Shown one piece after another: positions 15,205-24,299 of a stretch of DNA of 64,000 bases. This stretch comes from an uncultured Eubacterium sp. (GTDB taxonomy: Bacteria; Bacillota; Clostridia; Lachnospirales; Lachnospiraceae). The stretch spans positions 1 to 64,000 of the forward strand of contig CAKRFN010000015.1 of NCBI GenBank assembly GCA_934320655.1, in the 5' to 3' direction. The notes beneath the pieces are model-generated. The model was not told the DNA's origin and did no database searches. It worked only from the letters and a program-made list of their open reading frames with translations. The position numbers and the translations under genes were made by a program. The number at the start of each line of letters is the position of its first letter. Position 1 is the stretch's first letter.

Positions 15205-16050
15205 ATGAACACAAAATCAATGAAAAAATATTCGCCGATTTTTGTACTTCCGACATTTGCAGCTTTTATGATCGGCTTTGTGATTCCGTTTATCATGGGA
15301 ATCTATTTATCATTCTGTAAATTCACGACAGTTACAGATGCTAAACTGGTAGGTTTTAGCAATTACCTGAAGGTCTTTCAAGACCCGACCTTTGTACATT
15401 CGCTGTGGTATACAGCATTATTTACGGTCGTATCCGTGATCACGATTAACCTGTTTGCATTTACGATCGCAATGTTACTGACGAAAGCAATCAAAGGTAC
15501 AAACGTATTCAGAACCGTATTTTTCATGCCGAACCTGATCGGTGGTATCGTGTTAGGTTATATCTGGCAGTTGATTATCAACGGTGTGCTGTTATACTTT
15601 GACCGTACATTAACATATAGTGCTACTTATGGTTTCTGGGGACTTGTCATCCTGATGAACTGGCAGCAGATCGGATATATGATGATTATCTATATCGCAG
15701 GAATCCAGAATATCCCCGGGGAACTGATCGAGGCAGCCGAGATTGATGGCGCAAGCAAGTGGCAGATTTTACGCAATGTGACGATCCCGATGCTGATGCC
15801 GTCCATTACGATCTGCAGCTTCCTGACACTTACCAACGGCTTCAAGCTGTTTGACCAGAACATGGCACTGACAGGTGGTGCACCGTCTGATAAGTCACAG
15901 ATGCTTGCACTGAATATCTTCGATACGTTCTACGGCAGAACCGGATGGGAAGGTGTCGGACAGGCGAAAGCTGTCATCTTCTTTATCTTAGTTGCAGTGA
16001 TCGCTTTGGTACAGTTACGTGCTACCAGAAGTAAGGAGGTACAACAGTAA
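15205..16050 (+). CDS. Maltodextrin ABC transporter permease (MalF type)
   Basis: 281 residues, about six membrane helices. The cytoplasmic EAA loop that contacts the ATPase reads EAAEIDGASKWQ (about 170-182), followed by VTIPMLMPS. ATG 15205 is preferred over GTG 15193, because the latter lies inside the AAGGGAG ribosome binding site. It lacks the long N-terminal extension of enterobacterial MalF, as in other Gram-positive carbohydrate permeases. Its stop overlaps the next start by one base (TAATG), indicating translational coupling with the partner permease. Confidence 0.88.
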   Translation: MNTKSMKKYSPIFVLPTFAAFMIGFVIPFIMGIYLSFCKFTTVTDAKLVGFSNYLKVFQDPTFVHSLWYTALFTVVSVITINLFAFTIAMLLTKAIKGTNVFRTVFFMPNLIGGIVLGYIWQLIINGVLLYFDRTLTYSATYGFWGLVILMNWQQIGYMMIIYIAGIQNIPGELIEAAEIDGASKWQILRNVTIPMLMPSITICSFLTLTNGFKLFDQNMALTGGAPSDKSQMLALNIFDTFYGRTGWEGVGQAKAVIFFILVAVIALVQLRATRSKEVQQ

Positions 16051-16883
16051 TGGATAAGAAGAATAAAGTTACATTTGCCACAATTTTTTTCTCGATTCTG
16101 AGTGTACTGTGGTTGTTCCCGATTTTTGTAGTATTGATCAATTCGTTTAAAAAGAAAACTTATATCAGCAGAATGCCGTTTTCAATTCCGACAGACAAAG
16201 CGTTTGTAGGTCTGCAGAATTATGAAAATGGTATTAAGAAAATTGGATTTTTCCAGGCATTCGGATGTTCACTCTGGATCACGATCGCTTCAGTAGCAGT
16301 CATTATCCTGTTCACATCCATGTGTGCATGGTACATCACACGTGTGAAAAATAAGGCGACCAGTTCCCTGTATTATCTGTGCGTATTTTCTATGATTGTA
16401 CCGTTCCAGATGGTTATGTTTACACTGTCCAAGCTGGCGGATATGCTTCATATGGGTAATCCGCTGGGTATTGTTATTGTGTATCTTGGATTCGGAGCCG
16501 GACTTGCGGTGTTTATGTTCTGCGGATTTGTGAAGTCTATTCCGATCGAGATTGAGGAAGCAGCGATGATCGATGGATGTAATCCACTCGAGATCTTTTT
16601 CCAGGTAGTGCTTCCGGTATTGAAGCCGACCTGTATTTCCGTGGCGATCCTGCAGACGATGTGGATCTGGAACGACTACCTGTTACCGTATCTGGTGCTG
16701 GATATCACAAAATATAAGACGATTCCGATCGCCATCCAGTATCTGAAGGGCGGATACGGAGCAATCGATATGGGAGCAATGATGGGTATGCTTGTATTGG
16801 CGATTATCCCGATCGTTATCTTCTATATGTTCTGCCAGAGATATATTATTGAGGGCGTTGTGGCAGGCGCCGTAAAGGGTTAA
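16050..16883 (+). CDS. Maltodextrin ABC transporter permease (MalG type)
   Basis: 277 residues with six membrane helices and an EAA loop EEAAMIDGCNPLEIFFQVVL (about 168-187). It pairs with the preceding MalF-type protein to form the membrane channel. The C-terminus (CQRYIIEGVVAGAVKG) is the usual ending of this family and contributes to contact with the ATPase. The AAGGAGG-like site lies inside the end of the upstream gene. Seventeen bases separate it from malQ. Confidence 0.9.
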   Translation: MDKKNKVTFATIFFSILSVLWLFPIFVVLINSFKKKTYISRMPFSIPTDKAFVGLQNYENGIKKIGFFQAFGCSLWITIASVAVIILFTSMCAWYITRVKNKATSSLYYLCVFSMIVPFQMVMFTLSKLADMLHMGNPLGIVIVYLGFGAGLAVFMFCGFVKSIPIEIEEAAMIDGCNPLEIFFQVVLPVLKPTCISVAILQTMWIWNDYLLPYLVLDITKYKTIPIAIQYLKGGYGAIDMGAMMGMLVLAIIPIVIFYMFCQRYIIEGVVAGAVKG

Positions 16884-16899
16884 GAGGAGAAAAGAAACA

Positions 16900-18441
16900 A
16901 TGACAAGAAGTAGTGGCATCTTATTACCGGTGAGTGCACTCCCGGGAAAATACGGAATTGGCTGCTTTTCCAAAGAAGCATATGCATTTGTAGATTTTCT
17001 GGAGGCTGCAGGGCAGAAGCTGTGGCAGATTTTACCGCTCGGACAGACGAGTTATGGTGATTCACCGTATCAGTCGTTTTCCACTTTTGCCGGTAATCCG
17101 TATTTCATCAGTCTGGAGGCATTGATCGAAGAGGGTGTTTTGACGCAGTCAGAGTGCGATGAGGCAGATTTCGGTGATGACGAGACGAGTATTGATTACG
17201 GAAAAATGTATGCAGCACGTTACGTGATTCTGCGAAAGGCATTTGAACGCTCACATTTGGAAACAGATGCAGACTATGCGAAATTCTGTGAGGAAAACAG
17301 TTTCTGGCTGGATGATTATGCATTATACATGGCGGTCAAAGCTGACCATGATGCAAAATGCTGGAGTGAGTGGGAAGATGATATCCGTCTGCGTAAGCCG
17401 GAGGCACTGGAAGCATACCGTGAGAAGCTGGCGCAGGATATCGCATTTTATCAGTATCTTCAGTACAAGTTCAGCAGACAGTGGGAACAGTTGAAAAATT
17501 ATGCAAATGAAAAAGGTATCCAGATCGTCGGAGACCTGCCGATATATGTCGCGTTTGACAGCTCGGATGCATGGGCCAACCCGCAGTTATTCCAGTTTGA
17601 TGAGGATTGTAAGCCGATTGCTGTAGCAGGCTGTCCACCGGACGGATTTTCTGCGACCGGTCAGTTGTGGGGCAACCCGTTGTATGACTGGCCGGCACAT
17701 AAGAAAACCGGATATGAGTGGTGGATCAGACGCATGGCTACATGCTATAAGCTATATGACATCATACGGATTGATCATTTCCGAGGATTTGATTCTTATT
17801 ATGCAATTCCGGCCGGTGCACCGACTGCAGAGTCCGGTGCATGGGAGGATGGACCTGGATATGAGTTGTTCGAGACGATTGAGAAGCGTCTCGGCAAGTT
17901 GAATATTATCGTGGAGGATCTTGGATTTATTACGGATTCCGTGCGCGAACTTGTTGCTAAGACCGGATGGCCGAATATGAAAGTACTGGAGTTCGCGTTT
18001 GATTCGAGGGATGATACCGGGGCAAACGATTACATTCCTTATGTGTACAATAAGAATTGTGTGGTATATACCGGCACACACGATAATGAGACTCTGTATG
18101 GATGGTTGGATAATATCAGCAAGGATGATCGCAATATGGTAGAGGCTTATCTGGACGAAAAAGGAGCTGACAGGAAGCGTCTGGTTCACTCCCTGGTTGC
18201 TCTGGCAATGTCTTCGGTAGCTGACCGCTGTGTGATTCCGATGCAGGATTATCTCTGCCTGGGGAACGAGGCTCGTATGAACGAGCCTTCGACCCTCGGC
18301 AAAAATTGGAAATGGCGTATGGGCGCAGGCATGGCGACCGATGCACTCGCAAAGGAGATCTATGAGATGAGCGTGATATACGGACGGACAAGACGGAAAA
18401 AGAGTAATAAGAAACAGTCTGCGACAGCAGAAAAAGAGTAA
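16900..18441 (+). CDS. malQ: 4-alpha-glucanotransferase (amylomaltase)
   Basis: 513 residues, GH77, the usual bacterial length. It transfers glucan chains between malto-oligosaccharides, releasing glucose and making longer chains for phosphorylase. The nucleophile Asp lies in IIRIDHFRGFDSYYAIP, the acid/base Glu in IIVEDLGFIT, and the third acidic residue in YTGTHDNETLYGW. N-terminal SSGILLPVSALPGKYGIG is the family start. It is the last gene of the transporter operon, before a terminator. Its pairing with glgP at 4667 gives complete cytoplasmic use of imported maltodextrins. Confidence 0.95.
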   Translation: MTRSSGILLPVSALPGKYGIGCFSKEAYAFVDFLEAAGQKLWQILPLGQTSYGDSPYQSFSTFAGNPYFISLEALIEEGVLTQSECDEADFGDDETSIDYGKMYAARYVILRKAFERSHLETDADYAKFCEENSFWLDDYALYMAVKADHDAKCWSEWEDDIRLRKPEALEAYREKLAQDIAFYQYLQYKFSRQWEQLKNYANEKGIQIVGDLPIYVAFDSSDAWANPQLFQFDEDCKPIAVAGCPPDGFSATGQLWGNPLYDWPAHKKTGYEWWIRRMATCYKLYDIIRIDHFRGFDSYYAIPAGAPTAESGAWEDGPGYELFETIEKRLGKLNIIVEDLGFITDSVRELVAKTGWPNMKVLEFAFDSRDDTGANDYIPYVYNKNCVVYTGTHDNETLYGWLDNISKDDRNMVEAYLDEKGADRKRLVHSLVALAMSSVADRCVIPMQDYLCLGNEARMNEPSTLGKNWKWRMGAGMATDALAKEIYEMSVIYGRTRRKKSNKKQSATAEKE

Positions 18442-18456
18442 AAACAAATAAAATCT

Positions 18457-18484
18457 GGGGCAGCTCGAGTGGTTGCCCTTTTTT
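18457..18484 (+). terminator. Terminator after malQ
   Basis: GGGCA (with flanking pairs) and TGCCC around GCTCGAGTGGT, then TTTTTT. It separates the transporter/malQ operon from the LacI gene. Confidence 0.75.
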
Positions 18485-18535
18485 CATTGATGTGTTATAT
18501 TTCTATATGTGAAAGATAGATTATTGGAGCGAAAA

Positions 18536-19567
18536 ATGGGTGAATTTACGATTAAAGATGTAGCGCGTATGTGTGGTGTCGGTGTGAGCACGGTATCGCG
18601 CGCGATCAATAACCATCCGGATATCAATCCGGAGACAAAAGAAAAAATCATGAAAGTGATCGAGGAAAACCATTATATTCCGAACAACAGTGCGCGCAAT
18701 TTAAAGCGTACCGAGTCGAATACGATCGCGATACTGATCAAGGGTATTGATAACCCGTTTTTCCTTGCGATGTTCAAGACCTTCGAGCAGGAGCTTGGTT
18801 ATCAGGACTATACGTTTATGTTACAGCGTGTGCAGCAGGAGGAGGATGAGCTGGCTGTCGCACAGGAGCTTGCGAAAGAAAAGCGCCTGCGGGGAATTAT
18901 TTTCCTCGGAGGACGGGTAGACCGCGAGGCGAAGGAGTTCCGGGCACTCGGTATTCCGTATGTGCTCTGTACGTTTGCGCCTGATAAGTCGATGCTGACG
19001 CCGGAGGTAAACTACATTTCGATTGATGATGAGGAAGAAAGCTACCGGATCGTCGATTATCTGTGCAATCTCGGTCACAGAAAGATCGCGATCATCCGCC
19101 CGACCTATTCGGATCGCGGTATCGGCCGTACCCGGTACAGCGGTTATGTGCGGGCATTGAAAAAGCATGGCATTGAGGTCGATCCGGGTCTCGTGCTGTA
19201 TATGAAGGACGATATCGAGGCGTTTACTCCCGCAAACGGCTATGCGGTGACGAAGGAGCTGCTGGAGACGGGCAGGGAGTTTACGGCGTTATTTACCATG
19301 TCGGATACGACAGCGATTGGCGCATGTAAGGCACTTTTAGAGGCTGGAAAACGCGTACCGGAGGACTATTCGGTCGTAGGCTTTGACGGGATCGATATGG
19401 CACTGTATTACCATCCCTCGCTGACAACGATCTGTCAGCCGAAGGAGGAGATGGCGCGTGCATCGATCAAAATGCTGCTTGATCTGATCGAGGAGCATCC
19501 GGTCAAAAACAACCAGCAGATATTTAAGGCGGAGCTTCGTCCGGGGGAATCAACGCAGGAATTATAA
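18536..19567 (+). CDS. LacI-family transcriptional regulator (MalR-like)
   Basis: 343 residues from ATG 18536, which has GGAG six bases upstream; a GTG at 18509 has no site. The helix-turn-helix is FTIKDVARMCGVGVSTVSRA at residues about 3-22, followed by a hinge with NNSARNLKRTESNTIA. The periplasmic-binding-protein-like effector domain fills the rest (GIDNPFFLAMF, VVGFDGIDMALYYHPSLTTI). Its position behind malQ and the three operators upstream of the binding-protein gene argue that it represses that operon in the absence of maltodextrin. The ligand is inferred. Confidence 0.88.
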   Translation: MGEFTIKDVARMCGVGVSTVSRAINNHPDINPETKEKIMKVIEENHYIPNNSARNLKRTESNTIAILIKGIDNPFFLAMFKTFEQELGYQDYTFMLQRVQQEEDELAVAQELAKEKRLRGIIFLGGRVDREAKEFRALGIPYVLCTFAPDKSMLTPEVNYISIDDEEESYRIVDYLCNLGHRKIAIIRPTYSDRGIGRTRYSGYVRALKKHGIEVDPGLVLYMKDDIEAFTPANGYAVTKELLETGREFTALFTMSDTTAIGACKALLEAGKRVPEDYSVVGFDGIDMALYYHPSLTTICQPKEEMARASIKMLLDLIEEHPVKNNQQIFKAELRPGESTQEL

Positions 19568-19585
19568 GGAAATGCAGGTGGTAAT

Positions 19586-21112
19586 ATGACACAATTTATA
19601 AGGAGACATCGGGTACTCACAGCAGTGGCGGCGGTGACGCTTCTGATACTTATCACTCTGGGAGGTATCTTTTATGCCAGAGTCAGACATTATCGGACAC
19701 ATTTTTTTCCGGGAACGGTGATGAGTGGTGTGGATGTATCGGAGCTGACAGCGGAGGAGGCGAATGACAAGGTTGCACGGTTCGTGGCAGATTATCTGCT
19801 GACGATCTATTGCAGGGATGATCAAAAATATAATATTACCGGACCGTCGATCGGCTATGCGTATGTGCCGAATGGCGAGATCGAACAGATCCTTGCGGAT
19901 CAGGATGAGACAGACTGGATCAGGCAGCGAAAGACTGAAAAAGCACAGGAGATTCTTCTGGATACGACGTTTGATGAAAAGCTGCTCGAACAGGAGCTGG
20001 CAAAGCTGCCCTGTATGCAGCAGGATCAGATGATCCCGCCGGAGAACGCGAAGATCGACTGGGTGGATGACGGCTATCGGCTCGTTCCGGAGGTTATGGG
20101 AACGACGTTGAAGTTTGATAAGATTCTGCCGCTTGTCGTGCAGGCGGTGACGGATGGTGATACGGAGCTGGAATTATACGATGAATATGAAGATCCCACG
20201 GTGTACAGCACGGATGAGAAACTGAATGCATGTATGGATACGATCGAGAAATATTACGGTTCGAGCATCACGTATACCTTTGGCAAGCAGGAGCCTTACG
20301 AGCTGACGAACGAAGTCATTCAGTCGTGGCTGGATGTGGATGAAGACTATCAGGTGCGCGTGGATGACCAGAAGGTGACAAATTTTGTCCAGATGATGGC
20401 ATCCACCTACAATACTTACGGAGATCGGCGTGAGTTTAAGACCTCGCTCGGAGATAAGCTACAGGTCGGCGGCGGTGATTATGGCTGGGTGATCGATAAG
20501 GAAAAAGAAAAAGCGCAGATCTATGAGGATCTGGCGGCGGGTGGTCATATCGAGCGTGAGCCGGTCTACCAGCAGGTAGCAAAGCGGCACGGAGATAATG
20601 ACATCGGATCAACGTATGTGGAGATCGATTACACGAACCAGCATCTGTGGTATTATAAGGACGGAGAACTTGTGCTTGATACGGATATTGTATCAGGCAA
20701 TCTCAGCAGAAACAACGGCTCACCCGACGGTGTATTTAAGATCGTTTACAAGCAGCGGAACGCGACGCTGGTCGGAGAGGGTTATTCCTCACCGGTCGAT
20801 TATTTCATGCCGTATGCGTACAATGTAGGCATCCATGATGCGTCCTGGCGCAGTAAATTTGGCGATCAGATTTATCTGACTTCCGGATCACACGGCTGTA
20901 TCAACGTGCCGCCGGAGGTGGCGAAAGAACTGTATGAAATCTTGGAGATCGGAACGCCGGTTGTGACCTATTACCGTGAAAAGGTATATCTGACAGCGGA
21001 GAATGCGCGTATTTCCAACGCATATTCCTACATCAGTGAGGACGATTACAAGGAACTCAAAAAGAAAGATCCGACTGCGGTCAATCCGAAACCGAAGAAA
21101 ACGACGCATTAG
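19586..21112 (+). CDS. L,D-transpeptidase with YkuD domain
   Basis: 508 residues. One N-terminal membrane helix (about 8-32) anchors the protein outside the cell. The middle holds two PG_binding_4-like segments (GVDVSELTAEEANDKV near 50 and a repeat near 210-300). The YkuD catalytic domain (about 340-475) starts VEIDYTNQHLWYYKDGELV and has the active-site motif GSHGCINVPP with the catalytic Cys. It makes 3-3 cross-links in peptidoglycan or attaches proteins to it. AGGTGG precedes ATG 19586, 19 bases after the LacI gene. The link with the sugar operon is probably only positional. Confidence 0.9.
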   Translation: MTQFIRRHRVLTAVAAVTLLILITLGGIFYARVRHYRTHFFPGTVMSGVDVSELTAEEANDKVARFVADYLLTIYCRDDQKYNITGPSIGYAYVPNGEIEQILADQDETDWIRQRKTEKAQEILLDTTFDEKLLEQELAKLPCMQQDQMIPPENAKIDWVDDGYRLVPEVMGTTLKFDKILPLVVQAVTDGDTELELYDEYEDPTVYSTDEKLNACMDTIEKYYGSSITYTFGKQEPYELTNEVIQSWLDVDEDYQVRVDDQKVTNFVQMMASTYNTYGDRREFKTSLGDKLQVGGGDYGWVIDKEKEKAQIYEDLAAGGHIEREPVYQQVAKRHGDNDIGSTYVEIDYTNQHLWYYKDGELVLDTDIVSGNLSRNNGSPDGVFKIVYKQRNATLVGEGYSSPVDYFMPYAYNVGIHDASWRSKFGDQIYLTSGSHGCINVPPEVAKELYEILEIGTPVVTYYREKVYLTAENARISNAYSYISEDDYKELKKKDPTAVNPKPKKTTH

Positions 21113-21222
21113 GCTCTCATGTTTTCATGATAATTGCCGATATGTATCATAGATGAAGCTTTTGCAATGGCAAAACGATGACCAAATGATGATGACTATC
21201 ACATAAGGGAGGCAATTATTTT

Positions 21223-21930
21223 ATGAAGGTGAGTGGACTAAACAGTGCGCGTCTGGCAGGGGTGCTGTACGACTATACATCGACAGACAACACGGCGGAT
21301 AAAGACAGCGGTTCGATCGAGAATCTGTTGTCATCGAATATGGCGGCAAATAACTCCGCACTGACAGCGCTTGCGTCAAAATCAAAGAGCGCGACGGGCT
21401 ATCAAAAGACGTTAAAGGCTGCGGATCAGACGAATGCACTTTTAAAAAAGCTGACAGACCAGAAAAAGAGTGTATTTGTGAAAGAGAAAAATGCAAAGGA
21501 TGAGGAGGAAAGGGCTGCATATCAGGCAGATGCAAGGAGCGAGCTTTCCTCGTTTGTGAGCAGCTACAACCTGCTGATTACCAATCTGTCGCAGACCGGC
21601 GGCAAGACGAACAAGAATTTTCTGAGTGACCTGAACCAGTACATGGCGGATCATGAGAAGGAACTGGAGGCAGCCGGCGTGACCAGACAGGAGGATGGTA
21701 CACTGGCACTGGATGCGGCGGTTTTGGCGGATGCTGATATGGATACGCTTTCCAGTATTTTCGGACCGGATGCTGATTTTACAAAGGGGCTGGGAGAGCA
21801 GGTGCAGGCGGTCGCCGAGCGCACGGCAACGACGGTCGACACGCTGCAGATCTACAGTACCGCCTACAGCAACAGTGGCAGCTACAGCCAGTATGAGTAT
21901 ATCAAAGGACTTTATGAGTCTCAGGCATAA
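21223..21930 (+). CDS. Uncharacterised coiled-coil protein with faint FliD-like region
   Basis: 235 residues, with AAGGGAGG before ATG 21223 and a bidirectional terminator behind. No signal peptide or membrane helix. It is rich in Ser/Ala/Lys with helical stretches about 40-125, and the segment SSFVSSYNLLITNLSQ resembles the FV-x-x-YN motif of the C-terminal part of flagellar cap protein FliD. The final part (DTLQIYSTAYSNSGSYSQYE) is low in charge. It may be a Lachnospiraceae-specific protein related to filament-associated proteins, but I do not recognise it and no flagellar genes are nearby. Confidence 0.6.
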   Translation: MKVSGLNSARLAGVLYDYTSTDNTADKDSGSIENLLSSNMAANNSALTALASKSKSATGYQKTLKAADQTNALLKKLTDQKKSVFVKEKNAKDEEERAAYQADARSELSSFVSSYNLLITNLSQTGGKTNKNFLSDLNQYMADHEKELEAAGVTRQEDGTLALDAAVLADADMDTLSSIFGPDADFTKGLGEQVQAVAERTATTVDTLQIYSTAYSNSGSYSQYEYIKGLYESQA

Positions 21931-21945
21931 AAATAAGAGTAAAAC

Positions 21946-21976
21946 AAAAAAGAATCCTGCGTGCAGGATTCTTTTT
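21946..21976. terminator. Bidirectional terminator between convergent genes
   Basis: AAAAAAGAATCCTGC and GCAGGATTCTTTTTT form a perfect 15-pair stem with a GT loop. The run of A on one side and T on the other lets it serve both the 21223 gene and fhs on the opposite strand. Confidence 0.9.
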
Positions 21977-21990
21977 TGCGTTTTCGGTTA

Positions 21991-23661
21991 TTAGAACAAT
22001 CCAGTGATCTTTCCGTCCGGTGTGACATCAATGCCGTAGGCAGCCGGTGTCTTGCCGAGTCCCGGCATCGTCATGATCGCGCCGGTGATGACAACGACAA
22101 AGCCTGCGCCGGCATTCACATATACGTCGCGGACGTTGATATGGAAACCGCTCGGTCTGCCGAGCTTCGTCTGGTCGTCAGAGAGCGAATACTGTGTCTT
22201 GGCGATGCACACAGGCAGACTGCCAAAGCCGAGATCCGTGAGCTTTTTTAACATGCGTGCAGCGGCAGGTGCATAGGTGACGCCGTCTGCGCCGTAGATT
22301 TCTTTTGCGATCGTTTCGATTTTATCTGTCAGCGGAAGCTCATCCGGATAGAGCGGTGCAAAATCGGATTTCTTTTCTTCTAATGTCTGTAATACCTTTT
22401 GGGCAAGGGCAACACCGCCCTCGGCACCCTTTTCCCATACCTCGGACAAAGCGAACTCACAGCCGCGTTCCTCACAGAAGTTTTTGATAAACTCGTATTC
22501 CGCCTCGGTATCCGTGACGAAGGAGTTGAGCGTTACCACGATCGGTACCTGATATTTCTGGAGGTTTTCGATGTGCTTTTCCAGATTGCAGATGCCTTTT
22601 TTCAGCGCATCGAGATTTTCTGTGGCGAGATCTGCCTTTGCGACACCGCCGTTGTATTTGAGGGCGCGCACGGTAGCGACGAGTACGACTGCATCGGGCT
22701 TTAAACCAGCCATCCGGCACTTGATGTCAAAGAACTTCTCCGCGCCGAGGTCTGCGCCGAATCCGGCTTCTGTCACGACAATGTCAGCGAGCTTGAGCGC
22801 GGTTTTGGTAGCGCGGACACTGTTGCAGCCGTGGGCGATATTGGCGAACGGCCCGCCGTGTACGAGTGCACCGGTATGTGTCAGTGTCTGGATCATATTC
22901 GGCTTGATCGCGTCTTTTAACAGGGCAGCCATTGCGCCGACTGCCTGTAACTGACCTGCCGTCACCGGATTGCCGTCATAGTCGTAGGCAACGATGATCT
23001 TAGCGAGGCGCGCTTTCAGATCCTCCATATCTTCAGCCAGACAGAGGATCGCCATGATCTCTGTGGCAACAGTGATGACAAAGTGGTCTTCACGCACAAA
23101 GCCGTCTGTCTTTGCGCCAAGTCCGACGACGATATTGCGCAGCACGCGGTCATTCATATCCAGACAACGCTTCCAGACGATCTGGCGTGTGTCGATATTC
23201 AGCTCGTTTCCCTGCTGGATGTGGTTGTCAAGCAGGGCAGCGAGCAGGTTGTTGGCGGAGGTGATTGCATGGAAATCTCCGGTAAAATGGAGATTCAGAT
23301 CCTCCATCGGAACGACCTGTGCATATCCGCCGCCTGCGGCACCGCCTTTGATGCCAAAGCACGGTCCGAGTGAAGGCTCACGCAGCGCGAGCAGCGCTTT
23401 TTTGCCGAGATAGCCAAATGCCTCGCCGAGTCCTACGCTCGTTGTCGTCTTTCCCTCACCTGCGGGAGTGGGATTGATTGCGGTCACGAGGACGAGCTTG
23501 CCGTCCGGACGGTCTTTGATGCTGTTTAACAGCTCATCCGATAATTTTGCTTTGTATTTTCCGTATAATTCCAGATCATCCTCGTCGATGCCGTAGGGCT
23601 TTGCAACGTCACGGATGTGGAACATTTCCGCTTCCTGTGCGATTTCAATATCTGTTTTCAT
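21991..23661 (-). CDS. fhs: Formate-tetrahydrofolate ligase
   Basis: 556 residues, full family length. It joins formate to tetrahydrofolate with ATP to give 10-formyl-THF, feeding purine synthesis and one-carbon metabolism. The P-loop is TPAGEGKTTTSVGLGEAFGY (about 66-85), and REPSLGPCFGIKGGAAGGGY is the family signature. AGGAGG lies before ATG 23661. The upstream leader contains a ZTP riboswitch and terminator, so expression should rise when ZTP signals 10-formyl-THF shortage. That fits the AICAR transformylase encoded at 33633, which consumes the product. Confidence 0.95.
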   Translation of the reverse strand: MKTDIEIAQEAEMFHIRDVAKPYGIDEDDLELYGKYKAKLSDELLNSIKDRPDGKLVLVTAINPTPAGEGKTTTSVGLGEAFGYLGKKALLALREPSLGPCFGIKGGAAGGGYAQVVPMEDLNLHFTGDFHAITSANNLLAALLDNHIQQGNELNIDTRQIVWKRCLDMNDRVLRNIVVGLGAKTDGFVREDHFVITVATEIMAILCLAEDMEDLKARLAKIIVAYDYDGNPVTAGQLQAVGAMAALLKDAIKPNMIQTLTHTGALVHGGPFANIAHGCNSVRATKTALKLADIVVTEAGFGADLGAEKFFDIKCRMAGLKPDAVVLVATVRALKYNGGVAKADLATENLDALKKGICNLEKHIENLQKYQVPIVVTLNSFVTDTEAEYEFIKNFCEERGCEFALSEVWEKGAEGGVALAQKVLQTLEEKKSDFAPLYPDELPLTDKIETIAKEIYGADGVTYAPAAARMLKKLTDLGFGSLPVCIAKTQYSLSDDQTKLGRPSGFHINVRDVYVNAGAGFVVVITGAIMTMPGLGKTPAAYGIDVTPDGKITGLF

Positions 23662-23719
23662 AACAAATACCTCCTTTGTTGGTATGGGTGTTCAGAACTC
23701 TCACATGTGTGTACTGGCG

Positions 23720-23759
23720 AAAAAAGGGCAGCCTCTCAAACTCTTTGAAAAGCTGCCCA
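23720..23759 (-). terminator. Riboswitch-controlled terminator upstream of fhs
   Basis: On the minus strand GGGCAGC (with extra pairs) and GCTGCCC enclose a loop with an internal CAAA-GAG-TTTG stem and are followed by TTTTTT. Its 5' arm uses the GGGCA that ends the ZTP aptamer, so aptamer formation and termination are mutually exclusive. Confidence 0.85.
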
Positions 23760-23823
23760 GACGGTCGGCATAAAAAACGATCAGCCACACTGTGTCAGTT
23801 CACATATCCGTCAGTGACTGTCT
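23754..23823 (-). promoter_or_regulatory. ZTP (pfl motif) riboswitch upstream of fhs
   Basis: The minus strand carries the diagnostic 3' motif GCCGACCGTCTGGGCA (23769-23754). Upstream is AGTCACTGACGGATATGTG, the first stem-loop with the conserved ACTGACG-like stretch, joined by a variable linker. fhs is one of the classic gene contexts of this riboswitch, which senses ZTP/AICAR. The terminator overlap indicates transcriptional control with ZTP turning the gene on. Aptamer limits are approximate. Confidence 0.85.
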
Positions 23824-23830
23824 ATACATA

Positions 23831-23860
23831 CAAATAGCATATCTGCGGTAGAAATGTCAA
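23831..23860 (-). promoter_or_regulatory. Promoter of the fhs riboswitch transcript
   Basis: TTGACA at 23860-23855 on the minus strand, with a weaker -10 (TATTTG) 18 bases further. It starts the RNA just before the aptamer. Confidence 0.55.
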
Positions 23861-24000
23861 GCTGTTTTCACAATCTGCGTGCAAAGTCCGTTTTATTGGA
23901 CTGACGTTCGGGTAGAATGTAGTCAGATTCAGGGCTGCGATGCTTTTTTAATAAAAAACTTCACACGCCAAAAGGCAGAAAACAGACGGAGGTAACACAG

Positions 24001-24108
24001 ATGGGAAAAGGATATTATGTGGCAGGCGGTTATATGGGATATGTGGACGGAGCGTATATGTTGTTTGCGGATGAGGATGATTACTGGGAGTATCTGGAAG
24101 CAGCATAA
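24001..24108 (+). CDS. 35-residue acidic/tyrosine-rich protein
   Basis: ATG 24001 follows CGGAGGT, and the product MGKGYYVAGGYMGYVDGAYM continues to LFADEDDYWEYLEAA. The first half is rich in Gly and Tyr (GYY, GGYMGYVDG) and the second is acidic with aromatic residues. Codon use looks coding and the ribosome binding site is good. I do not recognise a named family; short proteins of this type are annotated only as hypothetical. It stands alone between fhs (divergent) and the thioesterase. Confidence 0.55.
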   Translation: MGKGYYVAGGYMGYVDGAYMLFADEDDYWEYLEAA

Positions 24109-24299
24109 AAAGGTATCGTGATTAAAACGAGGTACGAGTGAACGGTGACAGGGCTTCTGGAAAGCGTACAGAAAATTGAAAGACAGCGGTTGAAATTCTA
24201 TATCTGGTATGTCATAATTAAACTTGTATAGCTATGTGGTATGCTTGGCAGACAATCCTGCCTGCAGGATTGCATACGAGAAGAAAGAAGGTTGAAAAA

